Below, piece by piece: positions 41,721-50,836 of a DNA stretch of 64,000 bases; the first letter of the stretch is position 1; each line of letters starts with the position of its first letter. The notes beneath the pieces were generated by a model, which saw nothing but the letters and a program-made list of their open reading frames with translations, did not search any database and was not told the DNA's origin. This stretch comes from Rubrivivax sp. (GTDB lineage Bacteria > Pseudomonadota > Gammaproteobacteria > Burkholderiales > Burkholderiaceae_C): positions 206,483-270,482 of the forward strand of contig JAUXRG010000064.1 in assembly GCA_030681795.1 (NCBI GenBank), read 5' to 3'. The translations under genes and the position numbers were made by a program.

Positions 41721-42992
41721 ATGCTTGCACTGCCCGAGGGCCCACCACGCCAGGCTGCCGGCTGGCGACTGGCGATGCTCCCGGCACCGCTGCTGGCCGG
41801 CTGCGCTGACGCGCCCGTCGCCGGCGGCGCATGGGCCTTCCTGTCGCTGGCCCTGGTGGGGGCGGCGCTGGGCGGCTATGCCATCGGCGCGGCGCGGCAA
41901 CGACAACGCTACGAGCGCGAACTGCGCCAGGCCCATGCGGCGCTTCGCCACCAGGCCCAGTTGCAGACCGCGTGGGTCTGGCAAACGGACGCCAGCCACC
42001 GGCTCCTGTCGTGGCAGGGCCCGGGGCGCGCGGCCACCCAGGCGAGCGCACTGTTCGCCGAGGCCATGGACGAGAGCCTGGCCGCCCGGCTGCGCGCCGA
42101 GCAGTCTTTCGCCGGGCTGCGTGTGCGCTGCGCGCCCGCCCAGGACGACAGCCAGGGCTGGGAACTGAGCGGTGTGCCGCGCCACGACGACCTCGGCCGT
42201 TTCGCCGGTTTCGTGGGCCATGCGCGGCCCACCGATGGCGAGGATCGGGTGCAGGCTGAGGCCGCCGCCCCGCCGCCCTTGTTGGCCGCTGGCGCCGAAT
42301 CGGCCCGGGTGGCCAACGACGCCACACGCGAGAGCGAGGCCTTCAGCTTCACCGTCTCGCACGACCTGCGCGCGCCGATTCGCGTCGTCGAAGGCTTCAC
42401 GCGCATCGTCAAGGAAGATTACGGCCGCTTGCTCGACCGCGTCGGCAACGACCACCTCGACCGCGTGCTGGGGGCGGCGGCGCGCATGAACCTGATGATC
42501 GACGCGCTGCTGACGCTGGCGCGCCTGTCCTCGCAGCCCTTGGCGAGCCAGCCCGTCAACCTGTCGCAGCTGGCCTCCTTCGTCGTCGACGACCTGCGCC
42601 GCACGGCACCCGAGCGCGAGGCCGACATCGAGATCGAACCGGGGCTCACCGCCCAGGGCGACCCCACGCTGCTGCGCCTGGTGCTGGAGAACCTGTTGGG
42701 CAATGCCTGGAAGTACAGCGCCCGCACGCCGCGCGCGCAGATTTCCTTGCGCCTGGTAAACCATGGCGGGCGCCCTGCCTATGCCGTGCGGGACAACGGC
42801 GCGGGCTTCGACATGCGCTCGGCCGACCGCCTCTTCGGCCTGTTCCAGCGCCTGCACAGCGCCAGCGAATTCCCTGGCCACGGGGTCGGCCTGGCCTCGG
42901 TGCGGCGCATCGTGCAGCGGCACGGCGGGGACATCTGGGCCGAAGCCGAGCCCGGCCGCGGCGCGGTGTTCTATTTCACGCTGGCGGGTTGA
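41721..42992 (+). CDS. Membrane-bound sensor histidine kinase
   Basis: The protein has 423 residues. One or two membrane helices near the start (AWAFLSLALVGAALGGYAIGA) lead into a PAS-like segment (about 75-160, HQAQLQTAWVWQTDASHRLLSW). The H-box FTVSHDLRAPIRVVEGFTRI, N-box LVLENLLGNAWKYSA, G1 VRDNGAGFDM and G2 FPGHGVGLASVRRIV are intact. This is of the light/phytochrome-like HisKA group that often pairs with stand-alone receivers. Its partner may be the convergent ANTAR regulator or the REC of the c-di-GMP protein; not determinable. Confidence 0.9.
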   Translation: MLALPEGPPRQAAGWRLAMLPAPLLAGCADAPVAGGAWAFLSLALVGAALGGYAIGAARQRQRYERELRQAHAALRHQAQLQTAWVWQTDASHRLLSWQGPGRAATQASALFAEAMDESLAARLRAEQSFAGLRVRCAPAQDDSQGWELSGVPRHDDLGRFAGFVGHARPTDGEDRVQAEAAAPPPLLAAGAESARVANDATRESEAFSFTVSHDLRAPIRVVEGFTRIVKEDYGRLLDRVGNDHLDRVLGAAARMNLMIDALLTLARLSSQPLASQPVNLSQLASFVVDDLRRTAPEREADIEIEPGLTAQGDPTLLRLVLENLLGNAWKYSARTPRAQISLRLVNHGGRPAYAVRDNGAGFDMRSADRLFGLFQRLHSASEFPGHGVGLASVRRIVQRHGGDIWAEAEPGRGAVFYFTLAG

Positions 42993-43000
42993 TCCGGCGC

Positions 43001-43627
43001 TCAGCTGCCGCTGCGCGAGAGTTCCTCGACGGCAGCCAGCAGCCTCTCGGCCTGGGCCGCAGGCTCGAGCCGCTGTTCGGCGGCCAGCTGCCGCAGGCGC
43101 TGCAAGGCTTGCCCACGCGGCAACGAATGGCGGTGCATGAGCACGCCCACGGCCAGCGGCACGGGGTCGGCCAGCGCGTCGCCCAGGGCCGCGGCCCCTG
43201 GCGCCACGGCCGCGGGGCGCGCCGGCTCGGCCGTGCGCAGCCGCGCGAATGCAGCTTCCACGCTGGGCACGATCTGCCCGACCTCGAGCGGCTTGATCAG
43301 GTAGGCCAGCGCGCCCAGCTGCTGCACCTTGGCCAGCGTGGCCTCGTCGGAGAAAGCCGACAGGAACATGAAGGGAATGCCGTAGGCGTCGCGCAGTGTC
43401 TCGGCGACGTCGAAGCCGCTCTTGCCTTCCATGCGGATGTCCAGCAGCGCCAGTTGCGGCCGGTGCTCGCGGGCCAGCAGGATGGCGTCGTCACCGTTGT
43501 CGGCGTCGATGACCTCGTAGCCGGCCTGCGCCAGCCCGTGGGTCACCGTGGCGAGCACCAGCCGGTCGTCGTCGACGACGAGGATCCTGCCCTTGCTGGC
43601 CATCGCCGGGTTCGCCACTGCGTTCAT
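43001..43627 (-). CDS. ANTAR-domain response regulator (AmiR/NasR type)
   Basis: The protein has 208 residues. Receiver (about 13-130): ILVVDDDRLVLATV, phospho-Asp in LALLDIRMEGKSG, Lys in LAYLIKPLEVGQI. An ANTAR domain (about 145-205) follows, with VGVLMHRHSLPRGQALQRLRQLAAEQRL. ANTAR proteins bind two-hairpin RNA leaders and prevent termination. The start overlaps the stop of the multi-PAS kinase by four bases, a strong sign that the two are a cognate pair. The RNA target is not visible in this window. Confidence 0.92.
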   Translation of the reverse strand: MNAVANPAMASKGRILVVDDDRLVLATVTHGLAQAGYEVIDADNGDDAILLAREHRPQLALLDIRMEGKSGFDVAETLRDAYGIPFMFLSAFSDEATLAKVQQLGALAYLIKPLEVGQIVPSVEAAFARLRTAEPARPAAVAPGAAALGDALADPVPLAVGVLMHRHSLPRGQALQRLRQLAAEQRLEPAAQAERLLAAVEELSRSGS

Positions 43628-46600
43628 CCGGGGGATTGTGGCGCATCCCCCGGCGCCGGCACGCGCACGCTGGGCGGGCGCAGCTCGATCTCGGCCACCA
43701 CGTCCTCGCCCGCCTGCGCGAGCGAAAAGGTGGCGCTGCGCCGCGGCAGCAGGGCGCGCACCAGGCCGAGTCCGGCGACGCCGCCCCGCACCTGGGCCAG
43801 GTCGAAGTCGCTGGCCAGCTGGCCGCGGTTGGCGATGCGGATGTGCACCACCTCGCCCTGGGCGGAAAGGCCGCAGCGCACCTCGGCGCCCTGCCCGTGC
43901 TTGATGGCGTTGGTGAGCAACTCGTTGACCGTGAGCGCCACCGGGATCGACTCGACCTCGGGCAGCAGGTGCGGCACCTCGCCCTCGACGACCACGGCAA
44001 TCGTGCGCGCGAAGGTGCGCTGCACCGATTGCGCGATGGCCCGCAGCAGGGCGGCCAAGCCCAGCGGCCCGGTGGCGCCCACCTGCAAGCCATAGACCTG
44101 TGCGATGGCCTGCACCTGGCTCACCGCTTCGGAGAGCATGGCCGCCATCTCGGGGTGGCGCGTCGCGTTTTGCTGCAGCAGGCCGGCCACCCCCTGCAGG
44201 TTGTTCTTGATGCGGTGGTGCACTTCCCTGACCAGCACCTCGCGCTGGGCGATGGCGGCCTGCAGGCGGGCCTGCTCGGCCTCGCGCTGCCCGGTCACGT
44301 CGCTGGCCACCAGCAGCAGCTGTGCCGGTGAGGGCCCGTCGTCGGCCAGCGGGGTGATGCGGCAGTCCCAGACCTGCACGCCGCCCTGGCGCCCGGCGGG
44401 GTCGCGCCATTCGTGCTGGAGCACGGGCCCGCCCACGCGGGCCTGGGTCAACCAGGTCTCGAGCGCCGCTGCCTTGGGCCCCGGGCAGGCTTGTGCCAGT
44501 GCCTGGCCGAGCATCTCGGCCACCGGCCGCTCGAGGAACAGTGCGGCCGTCTGGTTGAGTTGCTGGACCCGCAGCGTGCCGGCATCGAACAGCGCGATGG
44601 CCAGCGGCGCGGTCTCGATGACGCGCTGCAGCGAGGCGCGCGCCTGTGCCGTGGCCACCTCGGCCTGGCGGCGGCGCTCGATGTCCAGCAGCGCGATCGT
44701 CAGCTCGGGCCCGCCGCCCGAGCCATGTTCGGTGAGCACGGCGTTGCCCACGACCCAGAACTCGCGCCCGTCGCGGCCCCTGAGACGGCATTCGAAGGTC
44801 TCGGTCTGACCCTCGCTCAGGCGGCGCATGAAGCCCGCGCTGCGCAGCGGGTGGTCGGGCTCGGAGGTCGCGACGATGCTCATGGGCTCGCCGACGAAAT
44901 CGGCCAGCTCGCCGGCAAACATGCGGCGTGCCGAGCGGTTCATCCACTGGATGCCGTCCTCCGAGACGGTGACGATGCCCACCAGCACCGAGTTCAGGAT
45001 GGCGCGGGTGCGCTCGGCCTGCTGGGCCAGGGTTTCGCGCGCACGGCGCCGGTCGTCGATATCAACGAAGGAGCAGATCACCCCGGACCCGTCATCATCG
45101 GCGCCCACCGGTCGAACCGCCACCTGGACCCAGAGCAGGCTGCCGTCGCGTCGGCGCAAGCGCCGCTCGCCGGCGAAGCGGCCGTGGTCGCGCAGGCCCT
45201 GGGCGATGCGGGCTTCGAATTCGACGCAGGCGCGCGTGTCTTCGTAGAGCTCGGCGGCATCCAGCGTGGTCAGCTCCGGGCCGGCCCAGCCGGTGAGCGT
45301 GGTCATGGCCTGGTTGGCGCGCTCGATGCGCGCGCCGCGCTGGTAGACGATGCCCACCTCCGACAGGCTGAACATCAGCTCGCGGTCGCGCAGGATCTGC
45401 TCGAGCTCGGCCTGCTGCGTCTTCAGTCGCGTGATGTCGGTGAGCACGGCCACGGCCTCGACCTGATGGCCCGTGGTCTGGGCGCGCCGCACCGACAGCG
45501 AATACCACTGCGGCCGCCCCTCGGCATTGGCCAGCGGCAGCTCGGCCTCGAACGGGTGCCCCTGGGCCACCGCCTCCATCGCCTCACGCGCACCCTGCAA
45601 GGCGCCCATGCTGCGCGCGAAGATCTCTTCCAGCGACGCCCCGGCCGCGGCCCCGGCCTCGAAACCCAGCATGCGCTCGAAGCGCTGGTTGCAGCGCACC
45701 AGCGCCGGCCCGCGCAGATAGGCGATGCCCGCGGTGGAGCTGTCGAGGATGGTCGTGAGCTCGCGCAGCAGCTGCTCGTTGCGGCGCAGCGCGCGCTCCT
45801 GGTCGGTGACGTCCAGCGTCACCACCGAGATGGTGGTGCGGCCGCCGGCCAGCGCGCCGGGCTCCACGCGCGTGAGCAGCCAGCGCGAGCCGAGTTCCGG
45901 GTGGCGCACGGCGTACCGCACTTCGGTGCGCTCGCCCTGGCGCAAGGCGTGCTGCAGGCGCTCGAACTCGGGCAGGGATTCGGGCTCCACGAGTTCGCGG
46001 CCTATGCCCAGCAGCGCACCCGAGGCGCGCCGCTCGGCCGCCGGCGCCGCGCGATCCGCGGGCGCGGCCCGGGCCGGTGCACTCTGGCGCGGCGCCAGCC
46101 AGCCGCGCGTGGGGTCGTAGGTCGCCACGCCGATGCTCGCGGTATCCATCAGCATGCCCATCTCGAGCTGCGCCAGGTCGCGCTCGTCTTCGGCGCTGCG
46201 GTCCTGGACCACGGCCATCACGCGGCACCCGCCATCGTCGGCCAGGTGGCAGGCCAGCCGCGCACTCAGGCGCCGGCGCCGGCCATCGGCCAGCGGCATC
46301 ATGGCCTGGCACTCGATCGGCGTCGCGCCCGGGGCCAGCGCGGGGGCCGGCACGCCGCCCTGCCAGCCCAGCAGCGCCTGCAGCTCGGGCGTGGCGTCGG
46401 CCAGCACTTCGGGGACCCGCTCGACGAGGCTCTCGAAGGCCGCATTGCAGCGCAGGATCAACCCCGTGTCGTCGTACACGAGCATGCCCGTGCCGCTGAG
46501 ATCGAACCACTGCGCGAGCTCATCCTGGGCGCGGCGGGCTTGTTCGCGCGCCGTCACTTCGGCGGTCGTGTCGTGCCACAGTGTCAGCCACAGCGGCGCG

Positions 46601-46974
46601 GCGCCTGCGGCGGCCACGTCCACGCGGGTCACGGAGAACCAGCGCTCCCGGCCATGCGCGTCGTACAGCCGCCTGGACGCCGCCGGCAGGCCCGGGCCCT
46701 GCCGGGGTGCCCTGGCCAGTTCGCTGCGTTCGGCGATGCGGCCCTCGCGATCTTCGGGCGGCTCCAGCTCGACCGGGTCGCGGCCGATCAGCGCCGGGGG
46801 CGTCAGCCCGACCCCGGCGGCGAAGGCATCGTTGACGTCGACCAGGCGGAAGTCCGCCCCTTGCAGCGTGGCCGGCGTGGGCGAAGCCCAGAGGGTGCGA
46901 AACAGCACACCGCCCTGCGGCGCCGGCCGCGCGCCCATGCGCAAGCGTTCAGCCGTCAAGTTGGCGCGCCGCAC
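43624..46974 (-). CDS. Multi-PAS sensor histidine kinase (HisKA_2/HWE-type)
   Basis: The protein has 1,116 residues from GTG 46974; ATG 46938 (MGARPAPQ) is an alternative that avoids a 26-base overlap with the HDOD gene. I count seven PAS-like modules (starting near residues 25, 150, 275, 405, 525, 660 and 785), with no membrane segment. The phosphoacceptor REVHHRIKNNLQGVAGLLQQ (about 935) is the HisKA_2 type; the ATPase part has VNELLTNAIKHGQ and GGVAGLGLVRALL. The kinase is soluble, so the PAS array should sense cytoplasmic signals. HisKA_2 kinases often pair with ANTAR regulators, as here. Confidence 0.9.
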   Translation of the reverse strand: MRRANLTAERLRMGARPAPQGGVLFRTLWASPTPATLQGADFRLVDVNDAFAAGVGLTPPALIGRDPVELEPPEDREGRIAERSELARAPRQGPGLPAASRRLYDAHGRERWFSVTRVDVAAAGAAPLWLTLWHDTTAEVTAREQARRAQDELAQWFDLSGTGMLVYDDTGLILRCNAAFESLVERVPEVLADATPELQALLGWQGGVPAPALAPGATPIECQAMMPLADGRRRRLSARLACHLADDGGCRVMAVVQDRSAEDERDLAQLEMGMLMDTASIGVATYDPTRGWLAPRQSAPARAAPADRAAPAAERRASGALLGIGRELVEPESLPEFERLQHALRQGERTEVRYAVRHPELGSRWLLTRVEPGALAGGRTTISVVTLDVTDQERALRRNEQLLRELTTILDSSTAGIAYLRGPALVRCNQRFERMLGFEAGAAAGASLEEIFARSMGALQGAREAMEAVAQGHPFEAELPLANAEGRPQWYSLSVRRAQTTGHQVEAVAVLTDITRLKTQQAELEQILRDRELMFSLSEVGIVYQRGARIERANQAMTTLTGWAGPELTTLDAAELYEDTRACVEFEARIAQGLRDHGRFAGERRLRRRDGSLLWVQVAVRPVGADDDGSGVICSFVDIDDRRRARETLAQQAERTRAILNSVLVGIVTVSEDGIQWMNRSARRMFAGELADFVGEPMSIVATSEPDHPLRSAGFMRRLSEGQTETFECRLRGRDGREFWVVGNAVLTEHGSGGGPELTIALLDIERRRQAEVATAQARASLQRVIETAPLAIALFDAGTLRVQQLNQTAALFLERPVAEMLGQALAQACPGPKAAALETWLTQARVGGPVLQHEWRDPAGRQGGVQVWDCRITPLADDGPSPAQLLLVASDVTGQREAEQARLQAAIAQREVLVREVHHRIKNNLQGVAGLLQQNATRHPEMAAMLSEAVSQVQAIAQVYGLQVGATGPLGLAALLRAIAQSVQRTFARTIAVVVEGEVPHLLPEVESIPVALTVNELLTNAIKHGQGAEVRCGLSAQGEVVHIRIANRGQLASDFDLAQVRGGVAGLGLVRALLPRRSATFSLAQAGEDVVAEIELRPPSVRVPAPGDAPQSPG

Positions 46975-48196
46975 GCAGCGCCGTGAGCACCGCCCGGTTG
47001 ACCGCGGTCGTGCTGAGGAACAGCCGCTCGGCCTGTTCGCGGATGTCGAGCACCGATTCGCTTTCTACGGCGCGCACCAGATTCAGGTACGGCTGGTACG
47101 GTCCGCCTTCGTCGCGCAAGGCCTGCTGCACGCGCTCGGGCACCGGCACGCTGGACAAGAGCTCGGAAAACGGCTGATGCAGCAACTTGTCGAGCAGCGA
47201 GAAGACGCCGCAGATGAACATTTCGCCGCGCATCTCGGCGTCGGCCTGGTCACGGCAGAACTCTTCCATCAGGAGGCCGCGGCGCAGGGCCGAGTACATC
47301 ACCGGCCGCGCGTTCACGCCCTTGGACGATGAAGCCAGCAGCAGGGACAGCCAGCGCTTGAGCCGCTGGTAGCCCAGCAACATCAGCGCCTGGGAGAAGG
47401 AGTTGATTTCCACCGACAGGCCGAAGGCCGGCGAATTGAGATAGCGCAGAAGCCGGAAGGCCAGCGTCGGGTCGCGCCTGAGCACGCCCTCCAGCACGGC
47501 CATCGGCGCCTCTGCCTCGACGCCATTGATGAGCTCCATGACGATCTTCACATCGCTGGGCACCACCGCGCGGCCACTGGGTGGCGGCGGCGCATCGTCG
47601 GCCGGCCAGCCCAGCACCGCCACCGAGCCGCGCTGGAATGCGGCCTCGATGTCGGCCGAGGTGCGGGCACCGGCCTGCACGGTGGTGACCTGGCGCACGC
47701 CGGGGGGCGCCGGCGTGGCGCCGCGGCGGTCGTCACCGGCCTCGACGATCGAATGACCGAACAGCACCAGCACTTCGGGGGTCAGCGGCACCAGGGGCCG
47801 GCCCTTGATGAGCAGCACCGTGCCCGCCTCGCGCAGTTGCCTGAGCCGGGCGCTGCGCGCCGCATCGCTGGTCATGAAGGCCGGCACTTCGAGCATCAGA
47901 TGGGTGCCGGGCGAGGCGGCCACCACGGCGTCGAGCAGTTGCTCGCCGGCGAGGTTCAGCGAGACCCCCGGCCGCAGGCCCGCCGCCCCGGGGTCGAACG
48001 GGCGCGGCGCCGGCCTGGCTTCGCCCTCGGGTGCCGGCCAGACTTCGTCCAATGCCTGCAACAGCGCGTGCGCATCGGGCACGACATCCGGGCGTTCGGG
48101 GAAGATCGTCAACCGCGTGGCCACCACCGCACGCTGGCGGTCGATGATGGGGCTGTAGCCCAGGGCCACCTGGCCCAGCACAGGGTGATCTTGCAT
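46949..48196 (-). CDS. HDOD-domain protein with degenerate EAL-like N-terminus (YuxH-like)
   Basis: The protein has 415 residues from ATG 48196. The first about 190 residues recall an EAL fold without the catalytic motif (SLNLAGEQLLDAVVAASPGTHLMLEVPAF). The HDOD domain (about 205-400) has IVMELINGVEAEAPMAVLEGVLRRDPTLAFRLLRYLNSPAFGL and FSQALMLLGYQRLKRWLSLLLA. HDOD proteins act as non-catalytic signalling scaffolds, often tied to motility and c-di-GMP. The gene lies between flgL (26 bases upstream) and the multi-PAS kinase, so it may be co-transcribed with the flg genes. Confidence 0.88.
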   Translation of the reverse strand: MQDHPVLGQVALGYSPIIDRQRAVVATRLTIFPERPDVVPDAHALLQALDEVWPAPEGEARPAPRPFDPGAAGLRPGVSLNLAGEQLLDAVVAASPGTHLMLEVPAFMTSDAARSARLRQLREAGTVLLIKGRPLVPLTPEVLVLFGHSIVEAGDDRRGATPAPPGVRQVTTVQAGARTSADIEAAFQRGSVAVLGWPADDAPPPPSGRAVVPSDVKIVMELINGVEAEAPMAVLEGVLRRDPTLAFRLLRYLNSPAFGLSVEINSFSQALMLLGYQRLKRWLSLLLASSSKGVNARPVMYSALRRGLLMEEFCRDQADAEMRGEMFICGVFSLLDKLLHQPFSELLSSVPVPERVQQALRDEGGPYQPYLNLVRAVESESVLDIREQAERLFLSTTAVNRAVLTALRAARQLDG

Positions 48197-48222
48197 GCAG
48201 TGCGCCCGCTGCCGGGCCGCGG

Positions 48223-49149
48223 TCACTTGAGGTAATCGAACAGCGACATGCGCTGCACCATCGCGTAGGTCTTCAGGGCCGCATCGTAGCCGGTCTGCTG
48301 GTTCTGGAAGTCAGACAAAGCCTGCACCAGGTCCAGGTCCTCGGCCTGCGAGCGTTCGGTCTGGGCCTGTAGTTTGGACTGGCTCAAGCGCGAGCCGATG
48401 GCATCGATGCGGTTGAGCGCCTCGCCGGCGCGCGAGCGCCAGGCCGAGAGGTTGCCCGCCACCGCGTCGATGCCGGCCAGCCCCTCGCTCACCGTCTGCG
48501 CCACCTGGACGCTCGTGCGCCCCGCCGTCTGCAGCTCGGTGATGGTCTTGTCCAGCGTGTCGAAGACCGACAGCGTGCCGCCGGGGTTGGCCGGGTCGGC
48601 CGCCCCCAGCCAGGCCGCGCGGCCGTCCATCGACAGCGGCGAGACCTCGCCCGATGCGGCCTGGAGCTGGCCGGGCGTGCCGTTGAAGACCACGCCGCCG
48701 GGAGCGTCCACCAGCGGCGGCCCGTCGCTGCCCTGGCCGCCGAAGAGATAGCGGCCGGCGCCGTCGCTGCGGTTGGCCAGGGCCAGCAGATCGTTGCGCA
48801 AGCCGCTCAAGGCATCGGCCAGGGTCTGGCGCTCGCTGTCGGTGTAGCTGCCGTTGCCGGCCTGGACCACGAGCTCGCGCGCCTGCTGCAGCAGATCCCC
48901 GGCGTCGCCCAGGGCGCTTTCGCCAAGCTGCATGGCGGTGCGGCTGGCGTCCAGCGCGCGCTGTTGGGCGTCGCAGCGCGAGGCGGCGGCCATCGCGCGC
49001 TCGGCCTGCGCCGCCGCGGCCGGGTCGTCGCTGGCCTTGAGCACGCGCTTGCCGCTGGTGAGTTGCTGCTGCGCTTCGCTGAGCGTCTGCTGGCGTCGCT
49101 GCAGGGTGGCCACCGAGGTTTCGACGGCCGAGGCGGAGGTGATGCGCAT
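48223..49149 (-). CDS. flgL: Flagellar hook-filament junction protein FlgL
   Basis: The protein has 308 residues. MRITSASAVETSVATLQRRQQTLSEAQQQLTSGKR is the flagellin-like N-terminal helix, and the C-terminus (DLDLVQALSDFQNQQTGYDAALKTYAMVQRMSLFDYL) closes the coiled-coil D0/D1 region. FlgL is HAP3, located between FlgK and the filament. It is the last flg gene, 13 bases after flgK. Confidence 0.95.
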   Translation of the reverse strand: MRITSASAVETSVATLQRRQQTLSEAQQQLTSGKRVLKASDDPAAAAQAERAMAAASRCDAQQRALDASRTAMQLGESALGDAGDLLQQARELVVQAGNGSYTDSERQTLADALSGLRNDLLALANRSDGAGRYLFGGQGSDGPPLVDAPGGVVFNGTPGQLQAASGEVSPLSMDGRAAWLGAADPANPGGTLSVFDTLDKTITELQTAGRTSVQVAQTVSEGLAGIDAVAGNLSAWRSRAGEALNRIDAIGSRLSQSKLQAQTERSQAEDLDLVQALSDFQNQQTGYDAALKTYAMVQRMSLFDYLK

Positions 49150-49162
49150 GGGGTTCCTTGGG

Positions 49163-50821
49163 CTAGCGGGCGGCCGTCTGCAACAGGGTGTCGAAGATGG
49201 CCTGTGCGACCTGCAACACCTTTGCTGCGGCCTGGTAGCTCTGTTGGTACTGGATCAGCCGGGCGGCCTCTTCGTCGAGGTTGATGCCGGCCTGCGAGCT
49301 GCGTGAGAGCTCGGCCTGGTCGGCCACGGCCGTGGAGATCTCGGAAGAGGCCTGGGCGCTTTGCGTGCGCACCCCCACATCGGCCATGGCCTGGGCCCAG
49401 GCGTCGGTGAGGGTGCGGCCACCGACCAGGGCGGCGTCGCGCAGCGCCGCCAGGGACAGCGCGTTGCCGTTGTTGGAGGCCAGTGCGCTGGCCGGGGTCG
49501 GGTCCACCGCGATGACGTCGCCCGCGGCGGGCACGCCGCTGATCTGCAGCGTGAAGCCGTTGGCGCCCTGCAGCGCCTGCCCCGGCACCCAGGGCAACGC
49601 CACGCCGGTCAACGAGGACGTGTAGGTGAAGCCCGTGGCGGGCGCCACCGCGTCGGCGAAGGTGAAGGTCTCGCTGACCCCGGGGAACGGCAACGGTGCG
49701 GCGGTGACCCGCAGCTCGGCGACGGCCGCCGTGCCGAGGTTGGTGGCGGCCGTGGTGGCCACCAGCGGGGAAGCCGCGGCGAGGTCCTTGGGGTCCGCGA
49801 GCAGGACGGTCATGCCGATGCCATTGGCCGGATCCAGGGCGAACAGCGCCGGCCCTGCGGCCTGCCCCAGCGTCAGGCCTCGCGCCTGCTGGTCGTTGAC
49901 GGCGGTGGTGACTTCGGACGCCAGCTCGCCGAGAAGGTCGCGCGCAGCCGCCAGGTCGTTGTTCTGGAAGCGCAGCAGCCCGGCCACCTTGCCGCCGCCC
50001 AGCACGCTCTCGTCCAGCGTGCGTGGATTGCTGCCGTCCATGACGGCCACGGCGCTGCGCGTCGGGTCGCTGGCATCGGGCACCAGTTTGAGCTCGGCGG
50101 CGTTGGAGCCCAGCACCAGGCGCTGCCCGCCGCCGATGAATACGCCCACCGACCCGTCGGGGGCGTCGATGCGGGTGACCTGCAACTGCTCCGAGAGCTT
50201 GCCGATGAGGCGGTCGCGCTCGTCGAGCAGGTCGTTGGCCGGCTGCCCGAGACCGCGCAATTCGACGATGCGCTGGTTGGCATTGGCAATGCTCCTGGCC
50301 AGCGAATTCACCTGGGCCACGGAAACGCCGAGGTCGGCGTCGACCCCGTCCTGGATGGATTTCAGTGCGCTGGCGGACTCGTTGAAACGCGAAGCCAGGT
50401 CCGCGGCACGCGCCAGAGCGACCTGCCGCGCGGACAAGTCATTGGGCTGGCTGGCCATGTCGACGAACGCGTTGAAGAGCTGCGTCGTGGCGTCGCCCAG
50501 GCCGCCCTCGCCGGGTTTGAAGATCGTCTCGAGCTGCTGCAGCTTGGCCAGGCGCGCACTGTCCATCGACGCCATGGCCTTGGTCGCTGCGGCCTCGCGG
50601 GTCAGGAACTCGTCGTGCGATCGCGTCACCGAGGCCACGTCGACGCCGCGGCCGAAGAAGCCGGCGCCGGTGAACTGGCCCGGCGAGGTCGACAGCTCCA
50701 CCTGCTGGCGCGAATAGCCCACCACGCTGGCGTTGGCGATGTTGTTGCCGGTGGTCTGCAGCGCCGCGTAGTTGGCGGCCAGGGCCTTCATGCCCAGGGA
50801 CATCAGCGGTGAAAGGCTCAT
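49163..50821 (-). CDS. flgK: Flagellar hook-associated protein 1 FlgK
   Basis: The protein has 552 residues. The start MSLSPLMSLGMKALAANYAALQTTGNNIANASVVGYSRQQVEL is the FlgK signature; the C-terminal NLDEEAARLIQYQQSYQAAAKVLQVAQAIFDTLLQ completes the D0 helices. It forms the first junction zone between hook and filament. The middle (about 300-470) is the variable outer domain. FlgN, encoded at 59618, is its export chaperone. Confidence 0.96.
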   Translation of the reverse strand: MSLSPLMSLGMKALAANYAALQTTGNNIANASVVGYSRQQVELSTSPGQFTGAGFFGRGVDVASVTRSHDEFLTREAAATKAMASMDSARLAKLQQLETIFKPGEGGLGDATTQLFNAFVDMASQPNDLSARQVALARAADLASRFNESASALKSIQDGVDADLGVSVAQVNSLARSIANANQRIVELRGLGQPANDLLDERDRLIGKLSEQLQVTRIDAPDGSVGVFIGGGQRLVLGSNAAELKLVPDASDPTRSAVAVMDGSNPRTLDESVLGGGKVAGLLRFQNNDLAAARDLLGELASEVTTAVNDQQARGLTLGQAAGPALFALDPANGIGMTVLLADPKDLAAASPLVATTAATNLGTAAVAELRVTAAPLPFPGVSETFTFADAVAPATGFTYTSSLTGVALPWVPGQALQGANGFTLQISGVPAAGDVIAVDPTPASALASNNGNALSLAALRDAALVGGRTLTDAWAQAMADVGVRTQSAQASSEISTAVADQAELSRSSQAGINLDEEAARLIQYQQSYQAAAKVLQVAQAIFDTLLQTAAR

Positions 50822-50836
50822 GGCATGACCTCGGGT

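Noticed and set aside
44413..46986. An 857-codon open frame on the plus strand over the multi-PAS kinase
   Set aside because: No recognisable domain; the minus strand encodes a clear kinase with H-box and ATPase motifs.
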